DNA of 64,000 bases, taken from contig OU744727.1 of the NCBI GenBank assembly GCA_916613615.1, positions 410,593 through 474,592 on the forward strand, in the 5' to 3' direction. Under the pieces are notes generated by a model that saw only the letters and a program-made list of their open reading frames with translations, was not told where the DNA came from and ran no database searches. Shown here in pieces: positions 23,085 to 35,699 of the stretch. Every line of letters begins with the position of its first letter. Position 1 is the first letter of the stretch. This DNA is from Steromphala cineraria. Lineage: Eukaryota > Mollusca > Gastropoda > Trochida > Trochidae. The translations under genes were made by a program, and so were the position numbers.

Positions 23085-23929
23085 TGTAATAGATATTAGT
23101 AACGACTCTGCGAGTAAAACATTATAAAGAAAGTAGAAAAACGACGAACTGTATCCTTTGATCCAGTGACATTGTTCAATGTGCAAGAAAGGTACAGAAA
23201 TATTCGTAGACCTGGTTGGCAGTCAAAGCTTGAGTCGAAGAAAGCAAGGGTCTTTGGATTTTGTTATTGCTGTGACCACATGTATTGTCACGTTTAGTTA
23301 TATCACAGTATTTCACAAAATGTTTGCATTTTTTTACTTATTTAATGTTAAAGCGTTTCGATCATAATCGTTCAAACGATCTGCCAAAACATTAAAGTGA
23401 TTAAATGTGTGTCAATTAATTGTCTATTGGTTTGCTCATTGCAATACGATATATTCACACTAACTTATGATATTTATTTACATTTTAGAAACGTCCATAA
23501 CAAAGATTTAAAATTATTATCATATTCGAGAAGGTATATTACCATGGATCGAAAAGGTTAACAGTATGGCAAGGTTTTTAAGTTTTGAATCAACTTACTG
23601 AGGATTTAAAACTATAACATAAATATGTTCTTAACAACATCTTTTCTACTAGGTTGAACCAATATCATCTTTACTCAGAAACAAAACAAAACACGTAACC
23701 CACATGTATTCCTGATTATAGAGATGTTTAAAATGGTATTCAGTGGTAACAAGGGTGAGTCGACTTGACAAAATTGACAACAATAAGTGGACGGCTTTAC
23801 ATTTTACTGACTCTGAAGACTAAATTCCAAAACATTGTGTTTTCAGCAATTGTGCAATGAAACTAACTTATGTCATAGCTGTTATATCGGTCGATAAAAC
23901 AAAATGAGACTGTCTTAAAATGTAAAATT

Positions 23930-24640
23930 ACGGCCATATAGCGCGTGAATGACCCTCGTGCATTGATAACTTGATTGACCCTCCTCAACATGGTACATAT
24001 CAGTCTCTGTATGACTTGTTGAGGAATCTGCTGCCACTCCTGCTGCAGTGCTGCATCCAACTCTTCCACAGTTTGAACAGGAGGTTCTCTTCTATGTTTA
24101 CGGCGACGAATAATATCCCATAGATGTTCTATCGGGTTAAAGTCGGGACTGCAAGCGGGCAACGGTAGCAATGTTATGGCTTCCCGCTATAGTATCTGTG
24201 TTACCACTCTGACTCTGTTGAGGTTGGTTGTCGAAATGTGGAAAGACCACAGGGAGAAGGATGTTATCTATATAGTTCTGAGCATTGAGTGTACCAGGAT
24301 CTGTCACAAGGATGAGTTTACAACCGTAGGAGACAACCCCATATCATCACAGAACCACCACCACACTGGCGATTCCTAACGGTTGATATAAAAAAGCTCC
24401 TGATGGTAATTCATTTATGTTTTGGGGCACTAGTGAAGGGGAGGTATCTAACGTTCCAAGTCAGTGTTCTGTTTTCACGTATGTTACTGTCGGGCATACA
24501 GATCTTTCACGTCGTATGTTTGGACGTGTTTTTGCACCAAACGTGTGACAGCACTGTGGTGATATCTCAACTGTCTAGCAATAGCTCCCTCATAACAATT
24601 ATTCGCCATCTCTCCCCTTAGTGTAAAGGGCGTCTTGCCC
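23930..24640 (-). pseudogene. Dead Tc1/mariner-family transposase
   Basis: The minus strand reads, in scattered frames, an N-terminal HTH (EGAIARQLRYHHSAVTRLVQ near 24560-24610), a middle block (DPGTLNAQNYIDNILLPVVF near 24240-24310) and a C-terminal block (LPLPACSPDFNPIEHLWDII near 24115-24171). The last is the hallmark of Tc1/mariner DDE transposases around the final catalytic acidic residue, followed by VEELDAALQQEWQQIPQQVI. There are in-frame stops after LYARQ, frameshifts and a large internal deletion, so it cannot be active. Terminal inverted repeats were not identified. It sits about 850 bp past the lectin-like gene and reads the opposite way. Confidence 0.85.
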
Positions 24641-24649
24641 TAATAGAAT

Positions 24650-25770
24650 CTCAAACTCATACGCAATCATTTGTTCGAGATAACAGGCAATATCGGTTGA
24701 TTTCTCCAAATACACGAGCCCTTCTGTAACCCGTCGCACGAGTAAAGTCGGAGTTTCATGATCGTTTGTGATTGTCTACATCAATGTATGGTGAGTTGTT
24801 TATGCCATTGAACATCTCGATATCATATTCAACCATTTGTTGAAAAGATATCCTCAATTGGCGCTTAACTTATTGTTCTTAGTATATTTTTCTTTTGTTC
24901 TAATTTGTGACTCAAAGTAGAACTTCGAGGATATTCATGTTGTATAAACAGAAAAGCCTACCACCAAATCATCGTCCTCAATCTTCTTTTCTTATTACGT
25001 GTTTTAAAAGGACTTTAAATGATTAAGCATTCCATTTTAAGAGTGAATTCGTAAACAAATTTTGATTTGGCATTTTTTTTAGACAGAACTGCAAACAACA
25101 TGTTACACGAAAATGGGTCTTTGGCATGCAGGTTTCTTTTTTTTCATCTTGGAAGTGTACACATTCAGATTTCACAAGTTGTCTATCATTTATAATATTA
25201 GTTCGAACCTTTTTTACAACCTTCTTCGAGATTTCTTTAAAGTCTTTTATAAGTCTATAAGTCGTTCATAACACACCTTTTGATAATTGAATATTCTGCA
25301 TTGTGTTTCTAAAGGAAGAAAAGCTGATCTTCTGTGTCCATTCAGTATTACTTTGGTTGTTTATATAAACAACTTTTGCAATCAATATCCTAAGACATTC
25401 ATTGAATTAAACTCCATCTGATATGTTTTAAAAGGCCGTCGCATTTTATCAATAACTTCATTGTTTTTCATTTCAACCTTTACAATAAACGAGATGTTAC
25501 ATTGATTATACTTATTGCTTTTATGTTCGATGCTCGAATGCATCAAAGTGAAATCTTCACAAATCAATGTTTCTTTATAATGTTCGTCCTGATGTATTAT
25601 ATAATCTGATAAGGAAGTGCGTTGCAATTTGCGGACCACAAAGACCATTTGACATATTTTGAATAAACGTTGTGATGAGGATGTGTTTAGTTTTTTTCAG
25701 TATTTGTATGTGATATCAATAGGAAAATCTAAACAAGTTTGCAGAGTCGTTAAAACATTGTGACCTAGCT
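24650..25770. other. Noncoding stretch, no supported gene
   Basis: AT-rich. An 88-codon minus-strand ORF at 25382-25648 lacks any recognisable motif. Confidence 0.45.
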
Positions 25771-25774
25771 AAAC

Positions 25775-25905
25775 TTTGTCAAGGCACTACATTCAAATTG
25801 CACTCAGTCCACCCAGCTGTTCAAATGGGTACCTGAAAACAGGATTACGAACCTACACGTATGCTTAGCGTTGTTGGCTGCTTTGAAAGTACAATTCCCT
25901 CAAGG
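25775..25905 (+). mobile_element. Degraded SINE body (same family as 35.4-35.7 kb)
   Basis: 'attgcactcagtccacccag' followed by 'ctgttcaaatgggtacctg' matches the SINE body at 35368-35693 read on the minus strand. The preceding 'caaggcact' and the later 'tgcttagcg' and 'ctgctttga' are also shared. The tRNA-like head is missing, so this is a 5'-truncated or decayed copy. Confidence 0.75.
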
Positions 25906-25924
25906 TAATGAACTAGGTTGATAC

Positions 25925-28825
25925 ATAGGTTGATAGGACGATACACTTATTCACAGAAGCCGTATCAGAAGACGATACACTTATTCACAGAAGCCGTATC
26001 AGAGGACGATACCCCAATTCACAGAAGCCGCATCAGGGGACGATTCACTTATTCACAGATGCCGTATCAGAGGACGTTACACCTATTCACAGAAGTCGTA
26101 TCCGAGGACGATACACCTATTCACAGGAGCCGTATCCGAGGACGATACACCTATTGACAGAAGTCGTAACCGAGGACGATATACCTATTCCCAGAAGCCG
26201 TATCAGAGGACGATACACCTATTCACAGAAGCCGTACCAGAGGACGATACACCTATTCACAGAAGCCGTATCAGAGGACGATACACCTATTCACAGAAGC
26301 CGTATCAGAGGACGATACACCTATTCACAGGAGCCGTATCAGAGGACGATAAACCTATTCACATTAGTCGTATCAGAGGACGATACACCTATTCACAGAA
26401 GCCGTATCAGAGAACGATATACCTATTCACAGAAGCCGTTTCAGAGGAGGATACACCTATTCACAGAAGCCGTATCAGAGGACGATACACCTATTCACAG
26501 AAGCCGTATCAGAGGACGATACACCTATTCACAGAAGCCGTATCAGAGGACAATACACCTATGGACAGAAGCCGTATCTGAGGACGATACACTTATTCAC
26601 AGAAGCCGTATCAGAGGACGATGCACCTATACACAGAAGCCGTATCAGAGGACGATACACCTATTCACAGAAGCCGTATCAGAGGACAATACACCTATGG
26701 ACAGAAGCCGTATCTGAGGACGATACACTTATTCACAGAAGCCGTATCAGAGGACAATACACCTATTGACAGAAGCCGTATCTGAGGACGATACACTTAT
26801 TCACAGAAGCCGCATCAGAGGACGATAATCTATTCACAGAAGTCGTATCCGAGGACGATACACCTATTCAACGAAGCCTTTTCAGAGGACGATACACCGA
26901 TTGAGAGAAGCCGTATCTGAGGACGATACAGTTATTCACAGAAGCCGTATCAGAGGACGATAATTATTCACAGAAGTCGTATCAGAGGACGATACACCTA
27001 TTCACAGAAGCCGTACCAGACGACGATACACCTATTGACAATGGCCGTATCTTAGGACGATACACTTATTCATAGAAGTCGTATCAGAGGACGATACACA
27101 TATTCAACGAAGCCGTATCAGAGGACGATTCACTTATTCACAGAAGCCGTATCAGAGGACGATAACCTATTCACAGAAGTCGTATCCGAGGACGATACAC
27201 CTATTCACAGGAGCCGTATCCGAGGACGATACACCTATTGACAGAAGTCGTAACCGAGGACGATACACTTATTCTCAGAAGCCGTACCAGAGGACGATAC
27301 ACCTATTGACAGAAGCCGTATCAGAGGACGATACACCTATTCAACGAAGCCTTTCAGAGGACGATATACCTATTCACAGAAGCCGTATCAGAGGACGATA
27401 CACCTGTTGACGGAAGCCGTATCTGAGGACGATACACCTATTGACAGAAGCCGTATCAGAGGACGATACACCTATTCAACGAAGCCTTTTCAGAAGACGA
27501 TACACCTATTCACAGAAGCCGTATCTGAGGACGATACACCTATTCACAGAAGCCGTATCAGAGGACGATATACTTATTCACAGAAGCCGTATCAGAGGAC
27601 GATACAGTTATTAACAGAAGCCGTATCAGAGGATGAGTCACTTATTCACAGAAGCCGTATCAGAGGACAATACACCTATTGACAGAAGCCGTATCTGAGG
27701 ACGATACACTTATTCACAGAAGCCGTACCAGAGGACGATATCTATTCACAGAAGTCGTATCCGAGGACGATACACCTATTCAACGAAGCCTTTTCAGAGG
27801 ACGATACACCTATTGACAGAAGCCGTATCTGAGGACGATACAGTTATTCACAGAAGCCGTATCAGAGGACGATATCTATTCACAGAAGTCGTATCCGAGG
27901 ACGATGCACCTATTCACAGAAGCCGTATCAGAGGACGATACACCTATTCACAGGAGCCGTATCAGAGGACGATACACTTATTCACAGAAGCCGTACCAGA
28001 CGACGATACACCTATTGACAATGGCCGTATCTTAGGACGATACACTTATTCATAGAAGTCGTATCAGAGGACGATACACATATTCAACGAAGCCGTATCA
28101 GAGGACGATACACTTATTCACAGAAGCCGTATCAGAGGACGATAACCTATTCACAGGAGCTGTATCCGAGGACGATACACCTATTCACAGGAGCCGTATC
28201 CAAAGACGATACACCTATTGACAGAAGTCGTAACCGAGGACGATACACTTATTCACAGAAGCCGTACCAGAGGACGATACACCTATTGACAGAAACCGTA
28301 TCAGAGGACGATATACCTATTCACAGAAGCCGTATCAGAGGACGATACACCTATTCACAGAAGCCGTATCTGAGGACGATACACCTATTGACAGAAGCCG
28401 TATCAGAGGACGATATACTTATTCACAGAAACCGTATCAGAGGACGATACAGTTATTCACAGAAGCCGTATCAGAGGACGATACTCCTATTGACAGAAGT
28501 CGTATCCGAGGGCGATACACTTATTCACAGAAGCCGTATCAGAGGACGATACTCCTATTGACAGAAGTCGTATCCGAGGGTCATACACTTATTCACAGAA
28601 GCCGTACCAGAGGACGATACACCTATTGACAGAAGCCGTATCAGAGGACGATATACCTATTCACAGAAGCCGTATCAGAGGACGATACACCTATTCACAG
28701 AAGCCGTATCTGAGGACGATACACCTATTGACAGAAGCCGTATCAGAGGACGATACACCTATTCACAGAAGCCGTATCAGAGGACGATACACCTATTGAC
28801 AGAAGCCGTATCAGAGGACGAACCA
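25925..28825 (+). repeat. 34-bp minisatellite, about 85 copies
   Basis: The unit is 'gaagccgtatcagaggacga' plus 'tacacctattcaca', with variants such as 'gaagtcgtatccgag', 'gagccgtatc' and 'gaagccttttcagag', plus 31-33-bp shortened units ('gacgataacctattcac'). A larger pattern repeats after 980 bp: the run from about 27001 reappears from 27981. Because 34 is not a multiple of three, the plus strand reads through all three frames with a 34-residue period (TEAVSEDDTPIHRSRIRGRY...). This accounts for the several 80-190-codon ORFs, which I regard as spurious. Confidence 0.97.
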
Positions 28826-28829
28826 TCAG

Positions 28830-29450
28830 TCAGCCGCAAGGTTAAAAATAAATTGGCCTGATGTTATATTTTAGCGATTCACCTTTTATGTCACAACTTT
28901 CAATGTACATCTTATCAATGAAAAACGTTTAGTCAAAATAAATAAAATTAAATACACCACTATTCGAGATATTCCAGAATTAAGAATGCGAATCCTCTTC
29001 ATGAGCTTCACTCACCCATACCGTTTCAACTTATTATATGTCAAACTATTGTTAAAGGCATCAACCTGTATAATCTAAATGTTGAGACTTAATACTTAAC
29101 GAATAAATCGTACTTCCAAATTTAAAAAAAAATCGATTTCCCTCCGATCAGTTTCAGCGAAACAAACCATTTCATCACCCTTAATTAAACTAGTGTTCAA
29201 GAGCATTAAAATCGTTTATCTCATAGGTTTAAAATTTAGCATAATCAAGAATGATTTTTTTCTCAAAATGTTATGAATCAATTCCTCGAAAAAGGTCGAA
29301 TACATTTCTTTAAGTTTCAGCGAAACATCATTTCAACACACTCAATCTAAGTATTGTTCAGGAGCATTAGCCTCGTATATATTATTGACAGCAAACAATA
29401 TGTATAATCTTCGTCCAAGTTTAGATGAGAATGCAGATGTAATGCATAAC
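28830..29450. other. Noncoding stretch, no supported gene
   Basis: AT-rich single-copy sequence between two repeat blocks; nothing recognised. Confidence 0.5.
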
Positions 29451-29454
29451 CTTT

Positions 29455-29725
29455 GTCCAAAAGATAGGTGAGAGAATTAAATGTAGAACCCATTGTGCAT
29501 GAAGAAACAGTGTCTTGACATCATCGGATTGTTATTTGCCTCGATCTATTGTTCTCTCACAAACAATGCCCCAACAGATAACGTCTGTCAAAAGATAGGT
29601 GAGAGAACTCATTGTTAATGAACAGACAGTGTCTTGCATTTGACACCATCGGATTGTTATTTGCCTCGATCAATTGTTTTCTCACAAACAGTCAAAACAA
29701 TGCCCCAACAGATAACGTCTGTCAA
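29455..29725 (+). repeat. Tandem duplication of about 130 bp
   Basis: 'aaaagataggtgagagaa' through 'caacagataacgtctgtcaa' occurs twice, with small indels between copies (extra 'catttg' and 'cagtcaaaa' in the second). No coding potential. Confidence 0.85.
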
Positions 29726-30401
29726 CCACGACAAAACACAACACTAGATTGATTCTCCAAGAGAATGTTCAATGGGAAGGGATAAGTTTACATTCGTGTT
29801 GAAAAACCATCAAATGTGGTTATCCACCTCATATACTGGTTTGTCGTTCTTTACACCAAACCGATGTTTGGGTGATCACATTACCAATTGTATGTCGAAT
29901 CAAAAGGGATTGAGTTAACCATGGGAGTCTATAAACTACCATTGTTTTAGACGCTGTCCTTTCGAAACATTTGTGAAGATATCGTATAAACGTTGTTATG
30001 TATTTATATAAAATTGAATGCCACGTATTTAACATATTGCTGGAGATATTGTTGACGTTGTCTTCAATCAAAATCGAATAGATTGTCTAAACTTGATATA
30101 TAGTTGACGTTTCAATGTGTGAAATATTGAACGAGACAAGGAATGTATATCTGTATACGTAAACGAATGAATAATGAAACTAGCAGAGTTTTAAACACGC
30201 AGTAAATTCATTCGGATGTGGACAAAAAATAGATGGTTTTCTTTATTGTATTGGATAGGGTAAAAAATCATCTGTCTAACAATGTCGACGAAATATTATA
30301 AGTCGGGAAGGTATGGTTAAGATGAGTTAGGCAACATTTCAGCCATTAGCGGCGTACTTAGATTGTCATGTGGTACGACAAAACCCAATGTTGCTATCTA
30401 T

Positions 30402-30898
30402 GGCCCTGCTTGATTGGTAACCCGGCGTACTATCAGGCGTACGCCGCAAGAAGTAACGAAACGTGCAAAGCACTTTATTGGTACCAAGTGTGCGCACAAG
30501 GTGCACGCACAATACGCCGGTTTCATAGACGTGCGTACCCGGCGCATAATGGCGGACAACTATCTTCCGTGTGACATTCCACAACTTATTTTTGTTACAT
30601 GAATACTTTTGATGATAACTTATCAAAAAATATTATTATGAATAAAAATCAAACATGACTTCTTAACTTAAGTACAGTGCATTTAACGAAAGTTGATGTT
30701 TTATCAACATTTCGAAAAAATGTTAAAATTAAGATTCGTCTGAAATAAATAAGATGTTTAATGAAGCTACTTTGAGGTATGCTCATTACTTCCTGTGCAT
30801 ACGCCGATACACTTGATTCAACTTCAGTCTGTTGCAGACCCGGATTACGTCGGACACGTGACAGGCGTATGCGCCTCTTAGACGAATCAAGCAGGGCC
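30402..30898. mobile_element. Nonautonomous DNA transposon with GGCCCTGCTTGATT ends
   Basis: 'ggccctgcttgatt' at the left and 'aatcaagcagggcc' at the right are exact inverted repeats 497 bp apart, flanked by 'tat'. The interior has several GC-rich inverted blocks ('ggcgtacgccgc', 'acgccggtttcatag'). The superfamily is not assigned. Short ORFs on both strands within it are by-products. Confidence 0.7.
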
Positions 30899-31474
30899 TA
30901 TATCATTTTAATTTGACGGGTTCGTCTCTACCCGTGTAATATTTCCATTAACCATCAACATGCAAGACAACAAAAAAGTGGTAACTTACAGTTTTATAAG
31001 CCGGTGTCCCAACCATGTGCTTTTTTGCAGCCGATGGCCAAATGCACGTGCGAAACATGCAGATCGCGTTGCACTGAGGCTTCAAGCTATGGCCATTGTT
31101 TCGAATAACTGTTATCTTGCCCGTGTAAAATAATTACTCAAACTCCAAAATTTCATTTTACTTGAATCATAATGAATATGAAAACTGTTTCGCTAATAGA
31201 TCATTTAGTTTAATTTAATCATAAATAAGTGTTTCTAATAGTTGAATCACATATTGATCATCAAAAGACTAACAGCCAAACTTCAAACTTTTCATCGTCA
31301 AAAGCCTGCCTAATGTTCTGATGTAAAATCATGTTCCAGAAGTGATCTTAATCGAATGTTGTATCGAGATACAGACTGACATTAACGCGTCATGATAAAC
31401 GCTTTTGAAATTATGTTATTTATTTTTATGTCTATGAGTCCTGCATGGTCCAAAACTTCTAAACTATGTCTTAT

Positions 31475-31742
31475 GCCCCAGTCACACTTACGTTTATGAA
31501 CGTAGTGATGCAGAACGTACTTTAACGCAGTAAACTGTACTTAAGCATAGTTATCCGTTGTTAAACCTAGTAAAACGTTCTTACATGAACTTAATCGTAC
31601 TTACACGTAGTGAACGAACCTATAATGAAACGTTGTTTTACGTAGTTACTAAAATGCACCCATTTTCGGCACGTTAGCGGTTTTGTGGCTACGTTCAATG
31701 AACTACGTTAAACTAGGTAAATGAACGTAAGTGTGACTCCCC
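31475..31742. mobile_element. MITE with GCCCCAGTCACACTTACGTT ends
   Basis: 'ccccagtcacacttacgtt' and 'aacgtaagtgtgactcccc' are near-perfect inverted ends 268 bp apart. The interior is rich in 'acgta' and 'aacg' words in both orientations, as in MITEs with subterminal repeats. Confidence 0.75.
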
Positions 31743-32187
31743 CATTAAAGTTGATCAAAATTAGTATTGAGATTCATAAGGGAAATAATGTTTAACATTT
31801 TGTGTGTGTAATTTTGCTTTTTTTTGGTGAAAAGGGATGACTCTGTTAAAAATTGTTTCATATTCAAAACTGTCTGCCTAAAAATCGATACTACCAGTTT
31901 TTGTTTTTATCAATTTATTTATATCAATGTCTTTTTAGCAACTTTGAAAATATTGTCGTTCAAGCTGGCGCTTGTTGGCAAAGGTGTTGAATTCCAAAGA
32001 ATAAATATGTGAGTCTTTTTTGCACCGACTGATTCGATTCGACACCGTATTCTAGCCTGACATTCCAGTAATAATAACGAAAACATCAGTTGCTTCTCAG
32101 TTATTATTTATTGACTGAAAATTATTTTAATGTCAAATGAGAAAAAGGTAGTCTGTAAGGAAGTTCTGATAATTGAAATAGCAGGAT

Positions 32188-32320
32188 GCTGCCGATTGGT
32201 TGGTCTCACGGGAAGTTGTCTAACCTCAGATACAAGGAAGTCGCTGATTGGTTGGTCTCACAGGAAGTTGATTAACCTGAGATACAAGGAAGTAGCTGAT
32301 TGGCTAGTCTTCAAGGCACT
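32188..32320 (+). repeat. 52-bp tandem repeat, about 2.5 copies
   Basis: 'gattggttggtctcac' recurs at 32194 and 32246 with a diverged third at 32298. The 100-codon ORF covering it is not supported by any domain. Confidence 0.85.
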
Positions 32321-32451
32321 CGTGATACTTGAGATACGCGTACACCTCACCGACGTAGATCCCGTTGTTATCTACAAACAATCAAGGAATTATGATGAGA
32401 ATGATGAAACTGCAAAAAGAGACCTTCTTTGAGTTTGATTTGATATATAGA

Positions 32452-32512
32452 GGATACTTAATGTTGTTTTCCAAATACAACCTGGTATTTGGAAAACTAC
32501 ATTAAGTATTCT
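32452..32512. repeat. Hairpin with arms of about 27 bp
   Basis: 'gatacttaatgttgttttcc' plus 'aaatac' faces 'gtatttggaaaactac' plus 'attaagtatt', with a 6-bp loop. Possibly a tiny foldback element. Confidence 0.8.
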
Positions 32513-32613
32513 ATTTATTATAGGATTTTTAAATTAAATATGCAATTAAAATTTCTTTAAACCTAGAAAGTTACCCTCTTTTGTTCACATGGCTGAAAGT
32601 AGTTCCGGCACAT

Positions 32614-32646
32614 GACCAGTGACGATATCAGATATCGTCACTGGTC
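32614..32646. repeat. Perfect 16-bp-arm palindrome
   Basis: 'gaccagtgacgatatc', one central 'a', and 'gatatcgtcactggtc' form an exact palindrome. Partial copies of 'atatatcgtcactg' follow at about 32655-32675. Confidence 0.9.
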
Positions 32647-32900
32647 ACAGTGAATATATCATATATCGTCACTGTTGCCTGATAGACAGTTTATTTCACT
32701 GATAAAACCCAGTATTTCATCGCTGATCATGTAATAAAATTGGTTATTTCTTGAAGACCCTGCCTTATCAACTTCCGCTCCGCTATCTCGTTAGTTATGC
32801 GATATGTCATAAAACACATTTAACATACACACACATTTAAATTTTTTTACGATTAGACCGTACCAATTTCCCTATAATCCCATTTTTCACACCTGTAACT

Positions 32901-33200
32901 TCATTTCAAATTGTTTTTGTTTTTCATAAAGTTTAAGTGAACCACAATATTACCTCCAGTAATCATGTACTGATCATGTATATCAAATATTGATACTGAT
33001 TTGTTAATTACTTGTACTTTGTGGAGTGTTTGTAAGAATAACTGTTTATATTCATTTCGTTTTTCAATCAATTCTGTTTTCAGATATTGTTTGTCAATAG
33101 GCATATCAAGTAAACAAAGTGCATTACGTGTTTCACCTCTCGTGATATGAGTTGTCGATGAACAAAAAAACTTGAAAAAGGTTAAATTCATTTCCTGCAA
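32901..33200 (-). other. Unrecognised 99-codon ORF beside the EF-hand exon
   Basis: An open frame starts about 60 bp beyond the stop of the EF-hand exon, on the same strand. It is not repeat-derived and has an ordinary composition (KQYLKTELIEKRNEYKQLF). I recognise no family. It may be 3' UTR of the EF-hand gene, a transposon relic or chance. Confidence 0.15.
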
Positions 33201-33262
33201 TTTTTGAATTGCTTGTATCGGTCCTCAAACTGATCTCTGGGGATAAAGATGTCATTTTATAT

Positions 33263-34357
33263 CTAACTTATAAACAAATCACCATTAAGGTCCATTGATT
33301 TAAGGAGATTCTCAAATTCCTCTCTGTTTAAAACTCCATCCTTGTTCCCGTCGCCAGCACAGATCAGGGTCTGCATATTGTCATTCACCAGTTCATATTG
33401 GTCCAATAGATCGTCACCTGCAAGCAGCATAACCTTTGTAATGAGTCATACTTTACCTAACTTATGAATCGAACAAATTTAAAGACACCTTTTCGTTACT
33501 AACCCGCTTGTGATCTAGACACCAGCAATGGGACTCTATTGTGAGTCATGCTAAACCGAATTTTTATTCGCACAAACATTAAATCATCTTTTCACACTTA
33601 AACATTCGTTTCAACATTGTGACCGAATACAAAAGCAAAAGAAAATAATCGCGTTTTACAAATGAACAACAATACATTAATAAGCTCAACAGCATGCCAA
33701 TCTATCATGCAATATCTGAGTTATGTTCTTCTGAAAAATATGAAAAAAACATTTGTTCCCATTGAAAATTTGTACTTTACCTTTGAGCAGGAACCCATTT
33801 ACCAGCTGAAGATCGATCTCACCACAAATTATGTATTATCTGACTTGAAAACCGGATAATTGTCTATTCTCTTGTTCCTTGTTTTTCTTGTATGATCAGC
33901 GTTAAAAATAAATGTCTGAAAGGTTTCTTGAATTCATAAAAATGCGCCGGTCACTTTGTTAATCAATAAACTGAGTCACTATTACTGTCAAGGTTAGTTC
34001 TGAGTCCAAATTTATGTCGAATAGTGATAACATTTAACGGTTAACTTTCAACGACATATTCTGCTTATTTTGTCAAGCTCTGTAAACTAGACTATTTCCA
34101 AATATTGCACTTTCGGAGACAAACAAAATCCGTTAAGGTTTTGTAAAGACAGAAAGGATAATAATAGTGAATTATGTTTTCAAATGACATCAAGAACCTC
34201 AGCATATATTTATAATTTTCAGAGAAAAACAACACCGTTTTTATCCTGGTCTGTAAATATGGATGCTGACTCCCCCTCATTCAGAAACTTGTTTGCATCT
34301 TTGTCGAATTTGGTGAAAAATGGAATATCGGACAGCAAAGCCAGGGCCGTGACCTTG
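33263..34357 (-). CDS. EF-hand calcium-binding protein, last two exons only
   Basis: Minus-strand exons 34236-34357 (acceptor tttcag) and 33263-33417 (acceptor ttgcag) join in phase 1 and end at TAG 33263-33265. The first encodes FTKFDKDANKFLNEGE, an EF-hand loop (D, D, N, E at 1, 3, 5, 12), then FTDQDKNG at the splice. The second encodes AGDGNKDGVLNREEFENLLK, a standard loop with D1, N3, D5, G6 and E12, and a tail MDLNGDLFIS. So at least two loops are visible plus one degenerate loop at the junction. The donor after exon 34236-34357 (gtgttg) is weak. The upstream exon ends with one nucleotide of a codon and was not found in 34.4-40 kb, so the start is unknown and a decayed gene cannot be excluded. 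EF-hand proteins act as calcium sensors or buffers; this one's role is unknown. Confidence 0.6.
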
Positions 34358-35367
34358 CTGAAAACAAACCTGAATGCTATGATATTGTATTAGACAATCA
34401 GCAGTGAAATATGGAATTATATCAGTGAATAAACTGTATATCAAGCTACACTGACGATATGGTACATCATATTGTCAATTGTGATTTGCCGGAACTACGT
34501 TTAGCTTTGTAAAAAGATGAAAACTTATTTGAAAACATATTAAGTACATTTTTAGATAAGCATTATATAATAAATAGACGACTTAGTGTTTTTTTTGGAA
34601 AGAAATAGGTTTATGAAGATTGGGCCATGAGTAAACTTGTCTCAGTCAGAGGAAAGTTTAATTGAAATACTTATAAGAACAGCACTTTAAATGTGCATGT
34701 GCATAGTTCTACAATAAGGTGTATGTTCTTTTACATTGCCCGAAATTTAGGCTTGTTAATACAAAAAGAAAGCTGGTTAGTTAACCAATTTAATAAAAAT
34801 TGTATTGCGCACAGCTGTGTTTTGTACAAAGGAAATGCCTGTACGTAAAGTTACAATATAAGGCGTTCAAGAATGATGGCACACATTCATACTATTAAAA
34901 TCGGTCTGTCTGCTAGACCATTAACCTACTAGGTTTTCTTTGGGTTGCCAATGGAGACCGGGAAGAAGACTGACGTCAGATCCGGTCTGGAGGCCTGCCC
35001 AGACCCCGGTTTGTCAGCGGGCGGGGGTACTCTGTCAGGTACTTGTATAGCTGAAATTAAGTAGTTTGTTATTGATTACGTATTGCCGTATTGCTCGGGT
35101 CCGAGTTCAACTGTATTGACCCGAGGCGTAGACATATCTATGGAGAAGATGATTTAAATCGTTCTGTCGGCTCTAAACTCCAAATTTTGTCAACATTGAG
35201 GTTATAGATTTAGTACGTTATTTTTAACTTTGGTCGTATCATTCACACGTTTTCGTCGATATAAAAGCCAATTCAATGCCTTTAGTCACTATCTTCAACA
35301 AAACAATGTTTTATCGAAATAGAGCGTTATTCAATTCAAATCCTTGAATCTCGAACAAAACAGTAGT

Positions 35368-35693
35368 TAATAATAATAATAATAAGGTGCGTACTTATAT
35401 TGCGTCTTCCACGTCCTAAGACATGCTCAAAGCGCTACATTATTACCCCGTAGGAGTGTACTTCCACAGCTGCTACTAAGCGCTAATCACGACCACGTAG
35501 GTCAGTACATCCATTTTCAGGTAACCATTTTAACAGCTGGGTGGACTGAGTGCAATGTAGATGAAGTGCCTTGTCCAGGGACACAACACAGGATGAGACC
35601 CAAGTCACAAATTTTTGGTGTCTCCACCGGGATTCGAACCCGGGTCTCTGGCGTGAGAGGCAAGCATGCTAACCACTACACCACTGTGCTCTG
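35368..35693 (-). mobile_element. tRNA-derived SINE with an L2-like LINE tail
   Basis: Read on the minus strand from 35693: a tRNA-like head with A box 'tggtgtagtgg' (35673-35683) and B box 'ggttcgaatcc' (35630-35640), a perfect T-arm stem (ccggg/cccgg) and an anticodon region resembling tRNA-Glu. Next comes a body with 'attgcactcagtccacccag', then a tail 'gtagcgctttgagcatgt' and a (tta)n end. The tail matches the 3' end of the LINE at 44769 ('gtagcgccatgagcaggt' plus (tta)n), which suggests that LINE family mobilises it. A 5-bp 'gttaa' may be the target-site duplication. It is not a functional tRNA: the body is fused directly to it and the acceptor stem does not pair well. Confidence 0.85.
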
Positions 35694-35699
35694 TTAACA

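Noticed and set aside
25918..28561. Several 80-187-codon plus-strand ORFs as repeat-protein genes
   Set aside because: They are one 34-bp unit read through three frames and are broken by stops wherever units vary in length. No unique coding sequence adjoins them.
35620..35693. Functional tRNA-Glu-like gene on the minus strand
   Set aside because: A and B boxes and the T arm are good, but the acceptor stem does not pair convincingly and the sequence runs into a SINE body found again at 25.8 kb.
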